A stretch of DNA of 64,000 nucleotides, from NCBI GenBank assembly GCA_026398875.1, contig JAPLSB010000019.1, positions 248,001 to 312,000 on the forward strand. The letters are read 5' to 3'. The notes below the pieces were generated by a model. That model had not been told where the DNA came from, made no database searches, and saw only the letters and a program-made list of their open reading frames with translations. The position numbers and the translations under genes were made by a program. The stretch is from Gammaproteobacteria bacterium. Lineage in GTDB: Bacteria > Pseudomonadota > Gammaproteobacteria > Nevskiales > Nevskiaceae. Positions 17,214 to 26,250 of this stretch are shown one piece after another. The first letter of the stretch is position 1; each line of letters begins with the position of its first letter.

Positions 17214-18488
17214 ATGCCCCTGATCCCTGTTCGCAGCCTGCGGCTGCCGGTGTCGATGCTGCTCGTCGCCGTCGCTGCTGCCGCCTGCCAGTCCGCACCT
17301 TCGCGCCCGGCGTCGCCACCCGCCGAGATCGCGACAAAAGCCAACGGCCCCGCCGCATCGTCTCCGGTGCCGACAGCGAAGCCGACCACCAAGCCGGCAG
17401 CGACCAGCGGCAGCCCGGCCAAACCCGCCACGCCGCCTGGTGCGGCTGCGGCAAGCGCTCGCGGCGTGTCGAAGACGCCCAACAAATCGCCAGCGCCGCT
17501 CAACGGCAAGCCCACCGCCGCGCCACGCAGCTCGGCACCCGTCGCCGCCGCCGCGACCGTGCGTCCTCCTGCTGCTGCGGCAGCGGTTCCGCCGCCTGCG
17601 GATGCGCCGCCGTCGATCGACACGCTACCGTGGCTGAAGAACCGAACCGAACCCGGAGCCACGGCGGACACCAGGGCGCCCCCTGGAGAAAAACTCGAAA
17701 TCAGCGCCGAAGCAACGCAGGACGGGCCGTCGACTGTTGCTTCGGCAGCCGCGCCCACCGCGACGACGCCAGTACCGACAGCATCCGCGACCGCGCCGAA
17801 GCCGATACCGCGTCCAGCCGCCCCTGCGCCGCAAAAGCCGCCCGCAACACTTCCTCCCCGGCCGCAGGCAGACAGCGATAACGCCGGCGGCGCAGCGCTG
17901 ACCGAAGCCGAGCGCAACACATTGGCGGCTATGCCGCTGCCGAAGCTGCCGGCCCTGCCGTCACGCGAGGCGGCTGCTGCCACTGCTGCTGCAGCTGCGG
18001 CTGCGGCGACCACTGCGACGCCGCCCCCGGCGCCGGCGCTGCCCGTGAGCGTGGCTGACGTGGCCGAAGACGCGCTGGCGCGCGACGCCCGGCTGCTGCT
18101 GACCCGCGCCAGCGACCGCGGCGGGCTGGGCGATGTCGAACTGGCCCGCATCGCGTCTGCTCGCAAGAAGATCGCCAATGGCGACTATCAGACGGCGGTC
18201 GAAGCATTGGCGATTCTGAATGCCGATCTCGATCAATCGGTGAAGGTCCGAACGGTGGTCGCCGGCGAAAACCTGCGGTCCATCGCGGCGCGCGAGGACA
18301 CCTACGGCAATGCAGCGCTGTGGCCGCTGATCTGGCGCGCCAATCGCGAGGCCTTGCCGGAGCCCTGGGCGGTGCAGCGCGACCAGAAACTGGTGATGCC
18401 GAGCTTCCCCATGCTGGACGATGTCACCGCTGCGCTGCGCTACGCGCAGGAGCATCCACAGGACGTGGAGCGCCCGAAGTCGCGCTGA
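17214..18488 (+). CDS. LysM-domain lipoprotein with long Pro/Ala-rich linker
   Basis: A 424-residue exported protein. The signal sequence ends in a lipobox-like AAAAC (Cys25). Residues 26 to about 275 are low-complexity Pro/Ala/Thr-rich sequence, likely extended through the periplasm. A helical segment (about 280-340) is followed by a LysM-like domain (about 345-395: VVAGENLRSIAARED, then NAALWPLIWRANRE) that should bind peptidoglycan. The layout recalls tether proteins reaching from a membrane to the wall. The partner is unknown. Convergent with the lytic transglycosylase gene 24 nt downstream, which also acts on peptidoglycan. Confidence 0.85.
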   Translation: MPLIPVRSLRLPVSMLLVAVAAAACQSAPSRPASPPAEIATKANGPAASSPVPTAKPTTKPAATSGSPAKPATPPGAAAASARGVSKTPNKSPAPLNGKPTAAPRSSAPVAAAATVRPPAAAAAVPPPADAPPSIDTLPWLKNRTEPGATADTRAPPGEKLEISAEATQDGPSTVASAAAPTATTPVPTASATAPKPIPRPAAPAPQKPPATLPPRPQADSDNAGGAALTEAERNTLAAMPLPKLPALPSREAAAATAAAAAAAATTATPPPAPALPVSVADVAEDALARDARLLLTRASDRGGLGDVELARIASARKKIANGDYQTAVEALAILNADLDQSVKVRTVVAGENLRSIAAREDTYGNAALWPLIWRANREALPEPWAVQRDQKLVMPSFPMLDDVTAALRYAQEHPQDVERPKSR

Positions 18489-18512
18489 CCGACTTGCGCG
18501 CCGCGCCGTCGG

Positions 18513-19133
18513 TCAACGCGTCCAGCGCCGGATCAGGCGATCGAGCACCAGATACGGATAGTCGGGCTTGCCGATCGAGCCATTGTAGCGCGCTAGCGCC
18601 TTCACATAGCTGCCTTTCTCCTTGTCCAGATAGAACTTGAGGATCGTGCAGCCCATGCGCAGGTTGGTCGGCGTGTGGAACAGGTTGTCGCCCGGCTTGC
18701 CGATCTGCTCGATCCAGAACGGCATGATCTGCATGTAGCCCAGCGCGCCGACGCTGGACACGGCGAAGCGCTCGAAACGCGATTCGACATCGATGGTGGC
18801 CAGCACCAGTTCCGGCGACACACCGGCCTTCGTCGCTTCGGCATGCAGTAAGCGCAGGAAGCGCAGCCGCGTGGCGGCATCCGGCATTGCCTTCGGCGCG
18901 TGCTTCGCGATCCGCCCGGACATGTCGGTCAGCCAGACCTCGGCCAGCCGCGGGTCATCGAAGCTGGTCGCCGATTCGATGGCCTGCTTCATCAGCAGGC
19001 GCAGCTCGGGTTCCGGTTCGCGAGTCGGCGCAGCACCGGCAGTCGTCACAAACAGTAAAGCCGCCGCGCAGACGAGGCTGCGCAGCGGCTTTGCGGGTTG
19101 CAACAGCGGACGGCGAGCGATTGGCTTGGGCAT
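18513..19133 (-). CDS. Lytic transglycosylase, SLT domain
   Basis: A 206-residue exported murein hydrolase with a signal peptide (about 1-34) and one SLT/lysozyme-like domain: catalytic Glu in ATIDVESRFERFAVS, then VGALGYMQIMPFW and the NLRMGCTILKFYLD and YNGS segments. It cleaves the MurNAc-GlcNAc bond to form 1,6-anhydro ends. No lipobox is seen. An in-frame GTG seven codons earlier (19154) is an alternative start. It follows proS by a short gap on the same strand; this pairing is common in Xanthomonas relatives. Confidence 0.9.
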   Translation of the reverse strand: MPKPIARRPLLQPAKPLRSLVCAAALLFVTTAGAAPTREPEPELRLLMKQAIESATSFDDPRLAEVWLTDMSGRIAKHAPKAMPDAATRLRFLRLLHAEATKAGVSPELVLATIDVESRFERFAVSSVGALGYMQIMPFWIEQIGKPGDNLFHTPTNLRMGCTILKFYLDKEKGSYVKALARYNGSIGKPDYPYLVLDRLIRRWTR

Positions 19134-19171
19134 GGCAAGCCCGTATTCCAGCACGCGATCGCGCGCTTCGA

Positions 19172-20884
19172 TCAGCCGCTCAGCTTCTCCAGCACCGCGC
19201 TGGTCGTTGCCGGAATCATTTCGGCGGCAGCGGCATCGCGGCGCTTGTACTCGAACTGCTGCGTCGCCAGGCCCTTGGCGCCGACGATGATCCGGTGCGG
19301 GATGCCGATCAGGTCGGCGTCCTTGAACATTTCACCCGGCCGCAGGCCGCGGTCATCGATCGCGGCATCGACCCCGGCGGCGAGCAGCTCCGCGTACAAC
19401 GCTTCGGCGGCCGCTTTCACCGCAGCCGCGGTGTCGGCCTTGTCGAGACCGATCGGGCAGACGATGGCGCGGAACGGCGCGATCGCGTCTGGCCACAGGA
19501 TGCCGTTGGCATCGTTGCGCTGTTCGATCACCGCGGCGGCCATGCGGGTCACACCGATGCCGTAGCAGCCCATTTCCGGCGTCACCGGCTGCTGGTTCTC
19601 GTCGAGTACGCTCAGGTTCATCGCCTTCGTGTACTTCTTGCCAAGCTGGAATACGTGGCCGCCTTCGATGCCGCGGAACAGCTTGATCGTGCCCTGCCCG
19701 TCCGGGCTCGGATCACCTTCGACGATCATCCGCAGATCGGCGGTTTCCGGCTCGCTGGCGTCACGGCCCCAGTTCGCACCCTTCAGGTGATGGTTGTCCT
19801 CGTTGGCGCCGCAGACGAAGTCGGCGACTTCGCTGGCGGCGAAGTCGGCAATCACCGGAATCGGGCAGCCGACCGGACCGAGGTAGCCGACTTCACAGCC
19901 AAATGCGGTCTTGACCTCTTCCGGGGTCGCCATCTGGAACGGATCGGCGATCTTCGGATGCTTCGCGGCCTTGATCTCGTTGAGCTGGTGATCGCCGCGC
20001 AGCGCGATGCCGATCAGGCCACCTTCGGCCGCCTTGACGACCAGCAGCTTGACCTTGTGATCGAGCGCCACCTTCATGAATTTGGAGACCTGCTCGCAGG
20101 TCTTCTGGCCCGGCGTCGACACCTTTTCGAGCGTGGCCGCGGCGGCCGCGCGCGGCACGGCGCTCGGGCGCGTTTCGGCGGCTTCGACATTGGCGGCGTA
20201 GTCACCGGCATCGGATACCGCCAGCAGATCCTCACCGGACTGCGCCAGGATGTGGAATTCCTCGGAGCGCGAACCGCCGATGTTGCCGCTGTCAGCCTTG
20301 ACGATGCGGAAGTCCACACCGATGCGCGTGAAGATCCGGGCGTAGGCCGCCCGCATGTTGTCGTACTCGGCAGCCAGCGAAGCTTCGGTCATGTGGAAGC
20401 TGTAGGCATCCTTCATGACGAATTCGCGCGAGCGCATCACGCCGAAGCGCGGCCGGCGCTCGTCGCGGAACTTGGTCTGGATCTGGTAGTAGTTGACCGG
20501 CAGCTGGCGGTAGCTGCGGATGTCCTGGCGGACATGGAAGGTCACCACTTCTTCGGCGGTCGGCCCGTAGCAGAACTCGTTCTTGTGGCGATCCCGGATG
20601 CGCAGCATCTCGTCGCCCATCTGCGCCCAGCGTCCGGATTCCTGCCACAGCTCGGCGGGCTGCACGGTCGGCGTGACGATTTCCATCGCACCGGCGGCAT
20701 TCATTTCGGCGCGGACGATCGCTTCGATCTTGCGCAGCACGCGCACGCCGATCGGCATCCACGAGTACAGGCCGGAACCCAGCTGGCGAATGAAGCCGCC
20801 ACGAAGCATCAGCTGATGGCTGACCACTGCGGCATCGGCCGGCGTTTCCTTGGAGGTCGACAGCGGGAAGCGGGACAGGCGCAT
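19172..20884 (-). CDS. proS: Prolyl-tRNA synthetase, bacterial type with editing domain
   Basis: A 570-residue class II synthetase charging tRNA-Pro. Motif 1 (around GFIRQLGSGLYSWMPIG), motif 2 (FRDERRPRFGVMRSREFVMKDAY) and motif 3 (GIGVTRMAAAVIEQ) are all visible, and the insertion between motifs 2 and 3 (about residues 220-400, with ASEVADFVCGANEDNHH) is the INS domain that deacylates Ala-tRNA-Pro. Length matches the bacterial ProS type. Apparently monocistronic or leading the lytic transglycosylase gene. Confidence 0.98.
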   Translation of the reverse strand: MRLSRFPLSTSKETPADAAVVSHQLMLRGGFIRQLGSGLYSWMPIGVRVLRKIEAIVRAEMNAAGAMEIVTPTVQPAELWQESGRWAQMGDEMLRIRDRHKNEFCYGPTAEEVVTFHVRQDIRSYRQLPVNYYQIQTKFRDERRPRFGVMRSREFVMKDAYSFHMTEASLAAEYDNMRAAYARIFTRIGVDFRIVKADSGNIGGSRSEEFHILAQSGEDLLAVSDAGDYAANVEAAETRPSAVPRAAAAATLEKVSTPGQKTCEQVSKFMKVALDHKVKLLVVKAAEGGLIGIALRGDHQLNEIKAAKHPKIADPFQMATPEEVKTAFGCEVGYLGPVGCPIPVIADFAASEVADFVCGANEDNHHLKGANWGRDASEPETADLRMIVEGDPSPDGQGTIKLFRGIEGGHVFQLGKKYTKAMNLSVLDENQQPVTPEMGCYGIGVTRMAAAVIEQRNDANGILWPDAIAPFRAIVCPIGLDKADTAAAVKAAAEALYAELLAAGVDAAIDDRGLRPGEMFKDADLIGIPHRIIVGAKGLATQQFEYKRRDAAAAEMIPATTSAVLEKLSG

Positions 20885-20997
20885 GGCACGGTGCAGGAGG
20901 TTGAGTGGCGCGGATTGTACCGTCCGGCCACGGTCATCGCCCCGACCACGATGCAGCCTCGGCGAAAGTCATCTCTCGCGGTGGCTGCAGGCGCTGC

Positions 20998-21807
20998 TCA
21001 GCGCCGATCGAGCGCCCGATGGACCTGCTTCAGGTCTTCCCAGCTCTTGCGCTTGTCGGCTGGCGTGCGCAGCAGGTAGGCCGGGTGGTAGCTGACCCGC
21101 ACCGGCGTGCTGGCCGGCCCGTAGACATGCAGCGCATCGCGCAGCTTCGACAGCGGCGCGTTGCTGCCGAGCAGGCGCTGCGCCGCAATGCGCCCGAGCG
21201 CCAGGATCAGCGAAGGCTTCAGCAGCTCGATCTGGCGATCGAGGAATGGCCGGCAGGCCGCCACTTCATCGGCTTCCGGATCGCGGTTGCCGGGCGGTCG
21301 GCACTTGACGACATTGGCGATGTAGACATTGTCGCTGCGCGTACGGCCAACGCTCTTCAGCATCTCGTCAAGCAGCTTGCCGGCGGCGCCAACGAAAGGC
21401 TCACCGCGCGCGTCTTCCTCGGCACCCGGTCCTTCGCCGATCACCATCAGTGGCGCATCGGTCGGGCCGACACCGAACACGGTATTCGTCCGGGTCTTGC
21501 AGAGCTTGCAGCGATCGCAACTGCGTACCGCGTCAGCGAGGCCCTGCCAGTCGGCCGGCGCAACGTATGCCGGCGGCGTCGGCTCCAGCTCCGCGAGCAA
21601 GGTCGCCGGTGCTGATGCGGGTGTTGGTGGCCGCCGCGGCGGAATCACGGCTGGACGCGATGCCGGGTTCGGCATCGGCGGTACATCGGTGTCGGGTTGA
21701 GTATCCGACGCAGCCACGGCAACTGACGCCGTCGCGACAGCGGGTCGCGTGGTCCAGACGTCCAGATCGAGAGCGCGCAGCAGGCGTGCGCGGCGGTGAG
21801 CTTCCAT
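20998..21807 (-). CDS. Uracil-DNA glycosylase, family 4 (Fe-S type)
   Basis: A 269-residue DNA repair enzyme that removes uracil. The core domain (about 95-265) has four probable 4Fe-4S cysteines (CDRCKLC, VKCRPPGNRDPE and AACRPFLDRQI), motif GEGPGAEEDARGEPFVG and motif HPAYLLR. The first 90 residues are a Pro/Ala-rich tail typical of proteobacterial members, some of which derive from a DnaE-like N-terminal fusion. It lies between proS and tRNA-Lys, on the same strand as both. Confidence 0.92.
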   Translation of the reverse strand: MEAHRRARLLRALDLDVWTTRPAVATASVAVAASDTQPDTDVPPMPNPASRPAVIPPRRPPTPASAPATLLAELEPTPPAYVAPADWQGLADAVRSCDRCKLCKTRTNTVFGVGPTDAPLMVIGEGPGAEEDARGEPFVGAAGKLLDEMLKSVGRTRSDNVYIANVVKCRPPGNRDPEADEVAACRPFLDRQIELLKPSLILALGRIAAQRLLGSNAPLSKLRDALHVYGPASTPVRVSYHPAYLLRTPADKRKSWEDLKQVHRALDRR

Positions 21808-21943
21808 GCCGTTACTTTACCGTTCCATCGACCGGCACCGGCGCGCGTGAATGAAGCAAGGAGCCCGTTGTCGACGGGGCGGGTCAGCAGGCCCTGAAGC
21901 GGAGCGGCGGGCTGCATCGAACCCGCGCCGTGCGAAAGGAAAG

Positions 21944-22018
21944 TGGTGGGTCGTGATGGGATCGAACCATCGACCAACGGATTAAAAGTCCGATGCTCTA
22001 CCGCTGAGCTAACGACCC
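21944..22018 (-). tRNA. tRNA-Lys (anticodon UUU)
   Basis: The minus strand folds as a cloverleaf: acceptor GGGTCGT with ACGACCC, D arm GCTCAGCGGTAGAGC, anticodon loop CTTTTAA, T arm GATGG-TTCGATC-CCATC, then discriminator A and encoded CCA. The anticodon TTT reads Lys codons. The order pal-cpoB-queE-queC-tRNA-Lys is shared with Pseudomonas, where the 3' end of this tRNA is a known integration site for pKLC102-type islands. No integrase or repeat of the 3' end is seen here. Confidence 0.97.
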
Positions 22019-22039
22019 TCAGTCCTTCGCGAGGCGCGG

Positions 22040-22045
22040 ATTATA
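22040..22045 (-). promoter_or_regulatory. Probable -10 element of tRNA-Lys
   Basis: TATAAT on the minus strand lies 21 nt upstream of the tRNA 5' end, between queC and the tRNA, so the tRNA probably has its own promoter. No clear -35 was recognised. Confidence 0.5.
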
Positions 22046-22075
22046 GCGGCAAGCGATCGAAAAACGGCATGTCGG

Positions 22076-22759
22076 TCATGCGCTGGCGTAGCGCGTCGGG
22101 TCTGGCACGCCAGCGGCGGCGAAACCCTCTCGACGCAGGCGACAGGAATCGCAGCGACCGCAGGCGCGGCCGTCGGCATCGGCCTGATAGCAGGAGACGG
22201 TTTCCGCGAAATCGACGCCCAGCGACAAGCCACGGCGAATGATGTCGGCCTTGCTGAGCGCGATCAGCGGGGTTTCGATCTTCAGGCTGCCGCCTTCGAC
22301 CCCGGCGCGCGTTGCCAGCTGGGCAATCTTCTCGAACGCGGCGATGAACTCGGGCCGGCAATCCGGGTAGCCGCTGTAGTCCACCGCATTGACGCCGATG
22401 TAGATCGCCTCCGCCCCCTGCACTTCCGCAAGCCCCATCGCCAGCGACAGGAACAGCGTGTTGCGAGCCGGAACGTAGGTGATCGGAATGCCGGGCGTTT
22501 CACCTTCCGGCACGGCAATCGCGTGGTCGGTGAGCGCCGAACCGCCGATGAGGTCGAGGTTGACGCGGATCAGCCGGTGCGAAGCCGCACCGAGCCGCTG
22601 CGCCACTTTCACCGACGCATCCAGCTCCGCGCTGTGGCGCTGACCGTAGGCCACGCTCATCGCGTGGCAGACGTAACCGTCGGCCCGGGCGATGGCCAGC
22701 GCCGTCGCGGAGTCGAGACCGCCACTGAGCAGCACGACGGCAGAACGAGGGGTGAGCAT
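22076..22759 (-). CDS. queC: 7-cyano-7-deazaguanine synthase
   Basis: A 227-residue enzyme converting 7-carboxy-7-deazaguanine to preQ0 with ATP and ammonia, in queuosine synthesis. The PP-loop [10 protein letters not shown] is at residues 12-21, the substrate region is [12 protein letters not shown], and the C-terminal zinc site uses Cys residues in [18 protein letters not shown]. It follows queE, the preceding enzyme of the pathway, by 45 nt. Confidence 0.97.
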   Translation of the reverse strand: MLTPRSAVVLLSGGLDSATALAIARADGYVCHAMSVAYGQRHSAELDASVKVAQRLGAASHRLIRVNLDLIGGSALTDHAIAVPEGETPGIPITYVPARNTLFLSLAMGLAEVQGAEAIYIGVNAVDYSGYPDCRPEFIAAFEKIAQLATRAGVEGGSLKIETPLIALSKADIIRRGLSLGVDFAETVSCYQADADGRACGRCDSCRLRREGFAAAGVPDPTRYASA

Positions 22760-22804
22760 GAGCGACTCCGATCGGTGTTGGCGCAGCTACTGCGCCCGGA
22801 CGTG

Positions 22805-23503
22805 CTAGCGGCCGGCCTCGCCGCCCCAGAGCAACTTGTGCAGCTGCATCTGGAAACGAACCAGCAGACGATCGGCCACGATCCAGTCTGCGAGATCACG
22901 TGCCGCAAGCTGCGTGGCGCTTGGCGAGAACAGCACCGTGTGCCGTTCGGTCAGCCGGTGCTCGGCCACAACCGACTTCGCCCAGTCGTAGTCCGCTCGA
23001 TCACAGAGGACGAACTTGATCTGGTCGTGCGGCTGCAGCAGCGCAAGGTTTTCCCAGCGATTGCGACCAACCTCCTTCGACGCCGGCGTCTTGATGTCAA
23101 GAATCTTGACCACGCGCGGGTCAACGGCCGACACATCGAGCGCGCCGCTGGTTTCCAGCGACACGACGTAGCCGGCGTCGCACAGTGCAGTCAGCAATGG
23201 AATGCACGCCTTCTGCGCCAGTGGCTCGCCACCGGTCACGCAGACGTGGCGAACACCATGACCAGCCACGGTTGCCAGCACATCGGCCTGCTCATGCCAG
23301 AGGCCGCCGTGGAAGGCGTATTCGGTATCGCAGTAGCTGCAGCGCAGCGGGCATCCGGTCAGCCGCACGAAGACCGTGGGGCAACCGACAAACGTCGATT
23401 CGCCCTGCAGCGACAGGAAGATTTCGGTGAGCTTGAGTCGCGTCGAACCCGCCGCCGGAACCCGAGGCGTGACGCGCTCGGTTGCCGACGCGAGCGAAGT
23501 CAT
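22805..23503 (-). CDS. queE: 7-carboxy-7-deazaguanine synthase (radical SAM)
   Basis: A 232-residue radical SAM enzyme forming the 7-deazapurine ring of queuosine precursors. The 4Fe-4S motif is CPLRCSYC (C-x3-C-x2-C), preceded by EIFLSLQGES-x-x-x-G, with TGGEPL for SAM binding and a C-terminal region of normal length. It starts 6 nt after cpoB and is followed by queC. The N-terminal 20 residues precede the core and may be shorter in reality. Confidence 0.96.
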   Translation of the reverse strand: MTSLASATERVTPRVPAAGSTRLKLTEIFLSLQGESTFVGCPTVFVRLTGCPLRCSYCDTEYAFHGGLWHEQADVLATVAGHGVRHVCVTGGEPLAQKACIPLLTALCDAGYVVSLETSGALDVSAVDPRVVKILDIKTPASKEVGRNRWENLALLQPHDQIKFVLCDRADYDWAKSVVAEHRLTERHTVLFSPSATQLAARDLADWIVADRLLVRFQMQLHKLLWGGEAGR

Positions 23504-23509
23504 GTCGGG

Positions 23510-24355
23510 TCAGCGAAGCTGAGCGACCCGGGTGCGCGCCTGGATGGCTGCGCTCGAATTCGGGAACTCCTTGATGACGCGGTTATAAGCCGCCTTGGCC
23601 GCGTCAGTCTTTTTCTGTTCCTGCTGGATGATGCCGGTCTTCAGCAAGGCATCCGGCACTTTCGGACTGCTGCCGAACTTTTCGAGCAGCGAGCGATAGC
23701 TCGCCAGCGCGTTCGGGAAGTCCTTCTTGATGTAATACGACTCGCCGGTCCAGTACCAGGCGTTGTCGGCGTAGTTGCCTTGCGGATACTTCGCCTGCAT
23801 CGACTTGAAGCCGGTGATCGCTTCGTCGTACTTGCCGCCTTTCAGCAAATCGAAGCTCTTCAGGTACATCGCTTCTTCGTCCGCCGCCGAGCTGAGCGGA
23901 GGCGTCGCCGGCGCCGGTGCAACCGGGGCGCCCAACGGGCTTGCAGCAGCGTCCGCACCCACCGCGCCAGCCGACGCACCGGCCGACGGCGCCAGGGCTT
24001 CGGCTTCGAGTCCCTTGATGCGGGCATCGAACGAGGTGATCGCTTCCTGCTGCTTGCGCTGCGACTGATCGAAGTCGTAGCGCAGCTGTTCGATCAGGCC
24101 GCGCAGACGTCCGAGTTCCTCGGCGTTCCGCTGCTCGCGGCCCGCTTCGGTGGACGACAGCTTTCGCGACAGCTCGGCCAGCTTGGTTTCAACCGCTTGC
24201 AGGCGCCGCTCTTCCGGGCTGAGCGCCTGCTCGCTGTTGATCGGACCGCCATAGTTCTGCCCGGCACAGGCCGCGAGCCACAGCGACGCGCAGATTGGCG
24301 CGGCACTGCGAAGGATCGAGGATTTGCGGAACGGCATCACCATGGCGGCCCTCAT
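23510..24355 (-). CDS. cpoB: Cell division coordinator CpoB (YbgF)
   Basis: A 281-residue periplasmic protein that couples PBP1b peptidoglycan synthesis with Tol-mediated outer membrane constriction. It has a signal sequence with LAAC (lipobox-like), a coiled coil (about 35-115, driving trimerisation), an Ala/Pro-rich linker, and C-terminal TPR repeats (about 160-280; units starting YLKSFDLLKGGKYDEAI and AWYWTGESYYIKKDFPNAL). The start MRAAMVMPF lies 5 nt after the pal stop; a longer frame would overlap pal. Last gene of the tol-pal operon before queE. Confidence 0.93.
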   Translation of the reverse strand: MRAAMVMPFRKSSILRSAAPICASLWLAACAGQNYGGPINSEQALSPEERRLQAVETKLAELSRKLSSTEAGREQRNAEELGRLRGLIEQLRYDFDQSQRKQQEAITSFDARIKGLEAEALAPSAGASAGAVGADAAASPLGAPVAPAPATPPLSSAADEEAMYLKSFDLLKGGKYDEAITGFKSMQAKYPQGNYADNAWYWTGESYYIKKDFPNALASYRSLLEKFGSSPKVPDALLKTGIIQQEQKKTDAAKAAYNRVIKEFPNSSAAIQARTRVAQLR

Positions 24356-24359
24356 CGGC

Positions 24360-24869
24360 TTACTGACCGACGATTTCGACGCGACGGTTCTGCGACCACG
24401 ACGCTTCGTCATGGCCCAGCGCGACCGGCTTCTCTTCGCCGTTCGAGGTCAGTTCGAGCTGCGAGGCGGCAACGCCGGCCGACTGCAGCGCCGAGCTGAC
24501 GGCGGCCGAGCGACGCTCGCCGAGGGCGAGGTTGTACTCGCGGGTGCCGCGCTCGTCGGTGTTGCCCTGCAGCTGGGCCTTCGCGGTCGGGTTGGCGGTC
24601 AGGTACTTGGCCCAGGCAGCGACGACGTCCTTCGATTCCGGCTTCAGGTCGCTCGAGTCGAAGTCGAAGTAGACGATCGACTGGGTCGAGGCCGGGGTCG
24701 TCACCGACGTCTTGCCCGACGGCGCGGCAGCGGCGCTGCCCTGCGACGGGGTGGTCGGCTTGACCGCTTCAGCCGATCCATTGGCGTTCTTGTCGCCGGT
24801 GCTGGAGCAACCGGTGGCAACGGCAGCGAGGGCGAGGGTGGCGCAGGCAAACCACTTGTTGTTCAGCAT
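24360..24869 (-). CDS. pal: Peptidoglycan-associated lipoprotein Pal
   Basis: A 169-residue outer-membrane lipoprotein that binds peptidoglycan and TolB and is gathered at the division site by Tol. The lipobox is VATGC; a flexible Ser/Ala/Thr-rich linker follows; the OmpA-like domain spans about 65-169 with SIVYFDFDSSDLKPES, NTDERGTREYNLALGERR and the closing NRRVEI. The start MLNNKWFAC is chosen because the upstream in-frame codons lie in the short gap after tolB and lack a signal-like pattern. Confidence 0.97.
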   Translation of the reverse strand: MLNNKWFACATLALAAVATGCSSTGDKNANGSAEAVKPTTPSQGSAAAAPSGKTSVTTPASTQSIVYFDFDSSDLKPESKDVVAAWAKYLTANPTAKAQLQGNTDERGTREYNLALGERRSAAVSSALQSAGVAASQLELTSNGEEKPVALGHDEASWSQNRRVEIVGQ

Positions 24870-24941
24870 TTTTCGAAACTCCGTGACGACGTATAGATAG
24901 GTAACGATGTTGGACCCTTTCGGGTGACAGGCTGGAGACAC

Positions 24942-26234
24942 TCAGGGCTTAGCGTACGGCGCCCAGGCCGGTTCCCGGACATCGCCGGTGTGCCGCAAAC
25001 GTTGACGGACCGAACCGTCGGTTGAAACCGTAGCCAGTTCCGCTCCAGATCCGCCCTGTCGCGTGTAGATCACGACCGCGCTGTTCGGAGCAAAACTCGG
25101 ACCTTCGTCCAGTGGGCCGCTGCTGACCAAGCGCATGACACCGGAAGCAACATCCACAAGCCCGATACGATAACCGGAAGCATCATAATTGACCAGTGCA
25201 AGAGTCTTGCCATCCGGTGCAAAGCGCGGCTGTTCGTTGCGACGGCCTTCAAAGGTCAGGCGCTTCGCTTCGCCGCCATCGATGCTCATCGTGTAGATCT
25301 GCGCCGAGCCGCTGCGATCGGACAGGAACGCAACGGTTCGGCCGTCTGGCGACACCGTCGGCGACGTGTCGATGGCGAAGCTGTCGGTCAGGCGCCGACG
25401 CGATTTGGTGGCGACGTCGATGACGTACAGATCCGAGTTCTTCTGGAACGACAGCGTGACCACCAGTCGGCTGCCGTCCGGCGTCCAGGCCGGCGCGCTG
25501 TTGATGCCCTTCTCGCCAAGGAAGGTCACGTAGTCACCGGTCGCCGGCGTCTGGATGATGATCTTCGAACGCCCGCCTTCGAAGGTCACATAGGCAATGC
25601 GCTTGCCATCCGGCGACCACGCCGGAGACAGCAGCGGCTCGAAGCTGCGAGCAATCTCGCGCGGGTTCTCGCCATCGGCATCAGCCCAGATCAGCTTGAA
25701 CTGGCGACGGCCGGACACCTGCATCGACGTGATGTAGGCAATCCGGGTGTCGAACACGCCACGCGTCCCGGTCAGCTTTTCGTAGATCTGGTCGGCCACC
25801 TTGTGCGCCATCGAGCGCCATTCGGTCGGACGCGTTGCGGTCGCCTCGACGGTCAGGATCTTCTGCGTGCGGAACACGTCGTACAGCTCGGCGACGGTCT
25901 TCGCCCCGCCGCCGGGCAGCGCCTGCACGTTGCCGATCACCAGCGCTTCCTGACCCAGTGCCCGCCAGGTGCGGTAATCGACCTGCGGCTCGCTGGTCGG
26001 CAATGGATCGAAACCCTTCATGTCATTGCGCGCTAGCGCCAGGAACTGGCCGCTGCGATCGAGATCGGCCGCGACGATGGCGGCGACATCGGCGGGCTGG
26101 CCGGGGCCCTGCGAAAACGGCACCACGGCGATCGGCTGAGCACGCTTGGCGCCGCCGACCACAGTAATGTCGAGATCCGCCTGTACCGCGAGACTCGCGA
26201 AGGCCAGACAAGCGACGAGCAGTCTGTTCAGCAT
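24942..26234 (-). CDS. tolB: Tol-Pal system beta-propeller protein TolB
   Basis: A 430-residue periplasmic protein linking TolA and Pal. A signal peptide (MLNRLLVACLAFASLAVQA) is followed by an N-terminal domain that meets TolA (about 22-160) and a six-bladed propeller with the repeated SPDG/TPDG motifs, as in PAWSPDGKRIAYV, APAWTPDGSRL, PTVSPDGRTVAF and PRFAPDGKTLALV. The start is set at the signal peptide; 35 upstream codons in frame are unlikely. It lies between tolA and pal in the usual order. Confidence 0.97.
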   Translation of the reverse strand: MLNRLLVACLAFASLAVQADLDITVVGGAKRAQPIAVVPFSQGPGQPADVAAIVAADLDRSGQFLALARNDMKGFDPLPTSEPQVDYRTWRALGQEALVIGNVQALPGGGAKTVAELYDVFRTQKILTVEATATRPTEWRSMAHKVADQIYEKLTGTRGVFDTRIAYITSMQVSGRRQFKLIWADADGENPREIARSFEPLLSPAWSPDGKRIAYVTFEGGRSKIIIQTPATGDYVTFLGEKGINSAPAWTPDGSRLVVTLSFQKNSDLYVIDVATKSRRRLTDSFAIDTSPTVSPDGRTVAFLSDRSGSAQIYTMSIDGGEAKRLTFEGRRNEQPRFAPDGKTLALVNYDASGYRIGLVDVASGVMRLVSSGPLDEGPSFAPNSAVVIYTRQGGSGAELATVSTDGSVRQRLRHTGDVREPAWAPYAKP

Positions 26235-26250
26235 GATGATCGGACTCCGT

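Noticed and set aside
17290..18020. Low-complexity GC-rich repeats, considered as a repeat element
   Set aside because: They encode the Pro/Ala linker of the LysM lipoprotein; no exact unit repeats.
18887..21079. A 730-residue open frame antisense to proS
   Set aside because: It mirrors the proS coding strand in a GC-rich genome, has no start site or family pattern, and its composition (Arg/His/Gln/Gly-rich) is that of a shadow frame.
21808..21943. Prophage or island start at the tRNA-Lys 3' end
   Set aside because: No integrase, no repeated tRNA end and an ordinary UDG gene follows directly.
22523..24499. A 658-residue open frame antisense to queE and cpoB
   Set aside because: It covers recognisable genes on the other strand and shows no domain; long antisense frames are common at this GC content.
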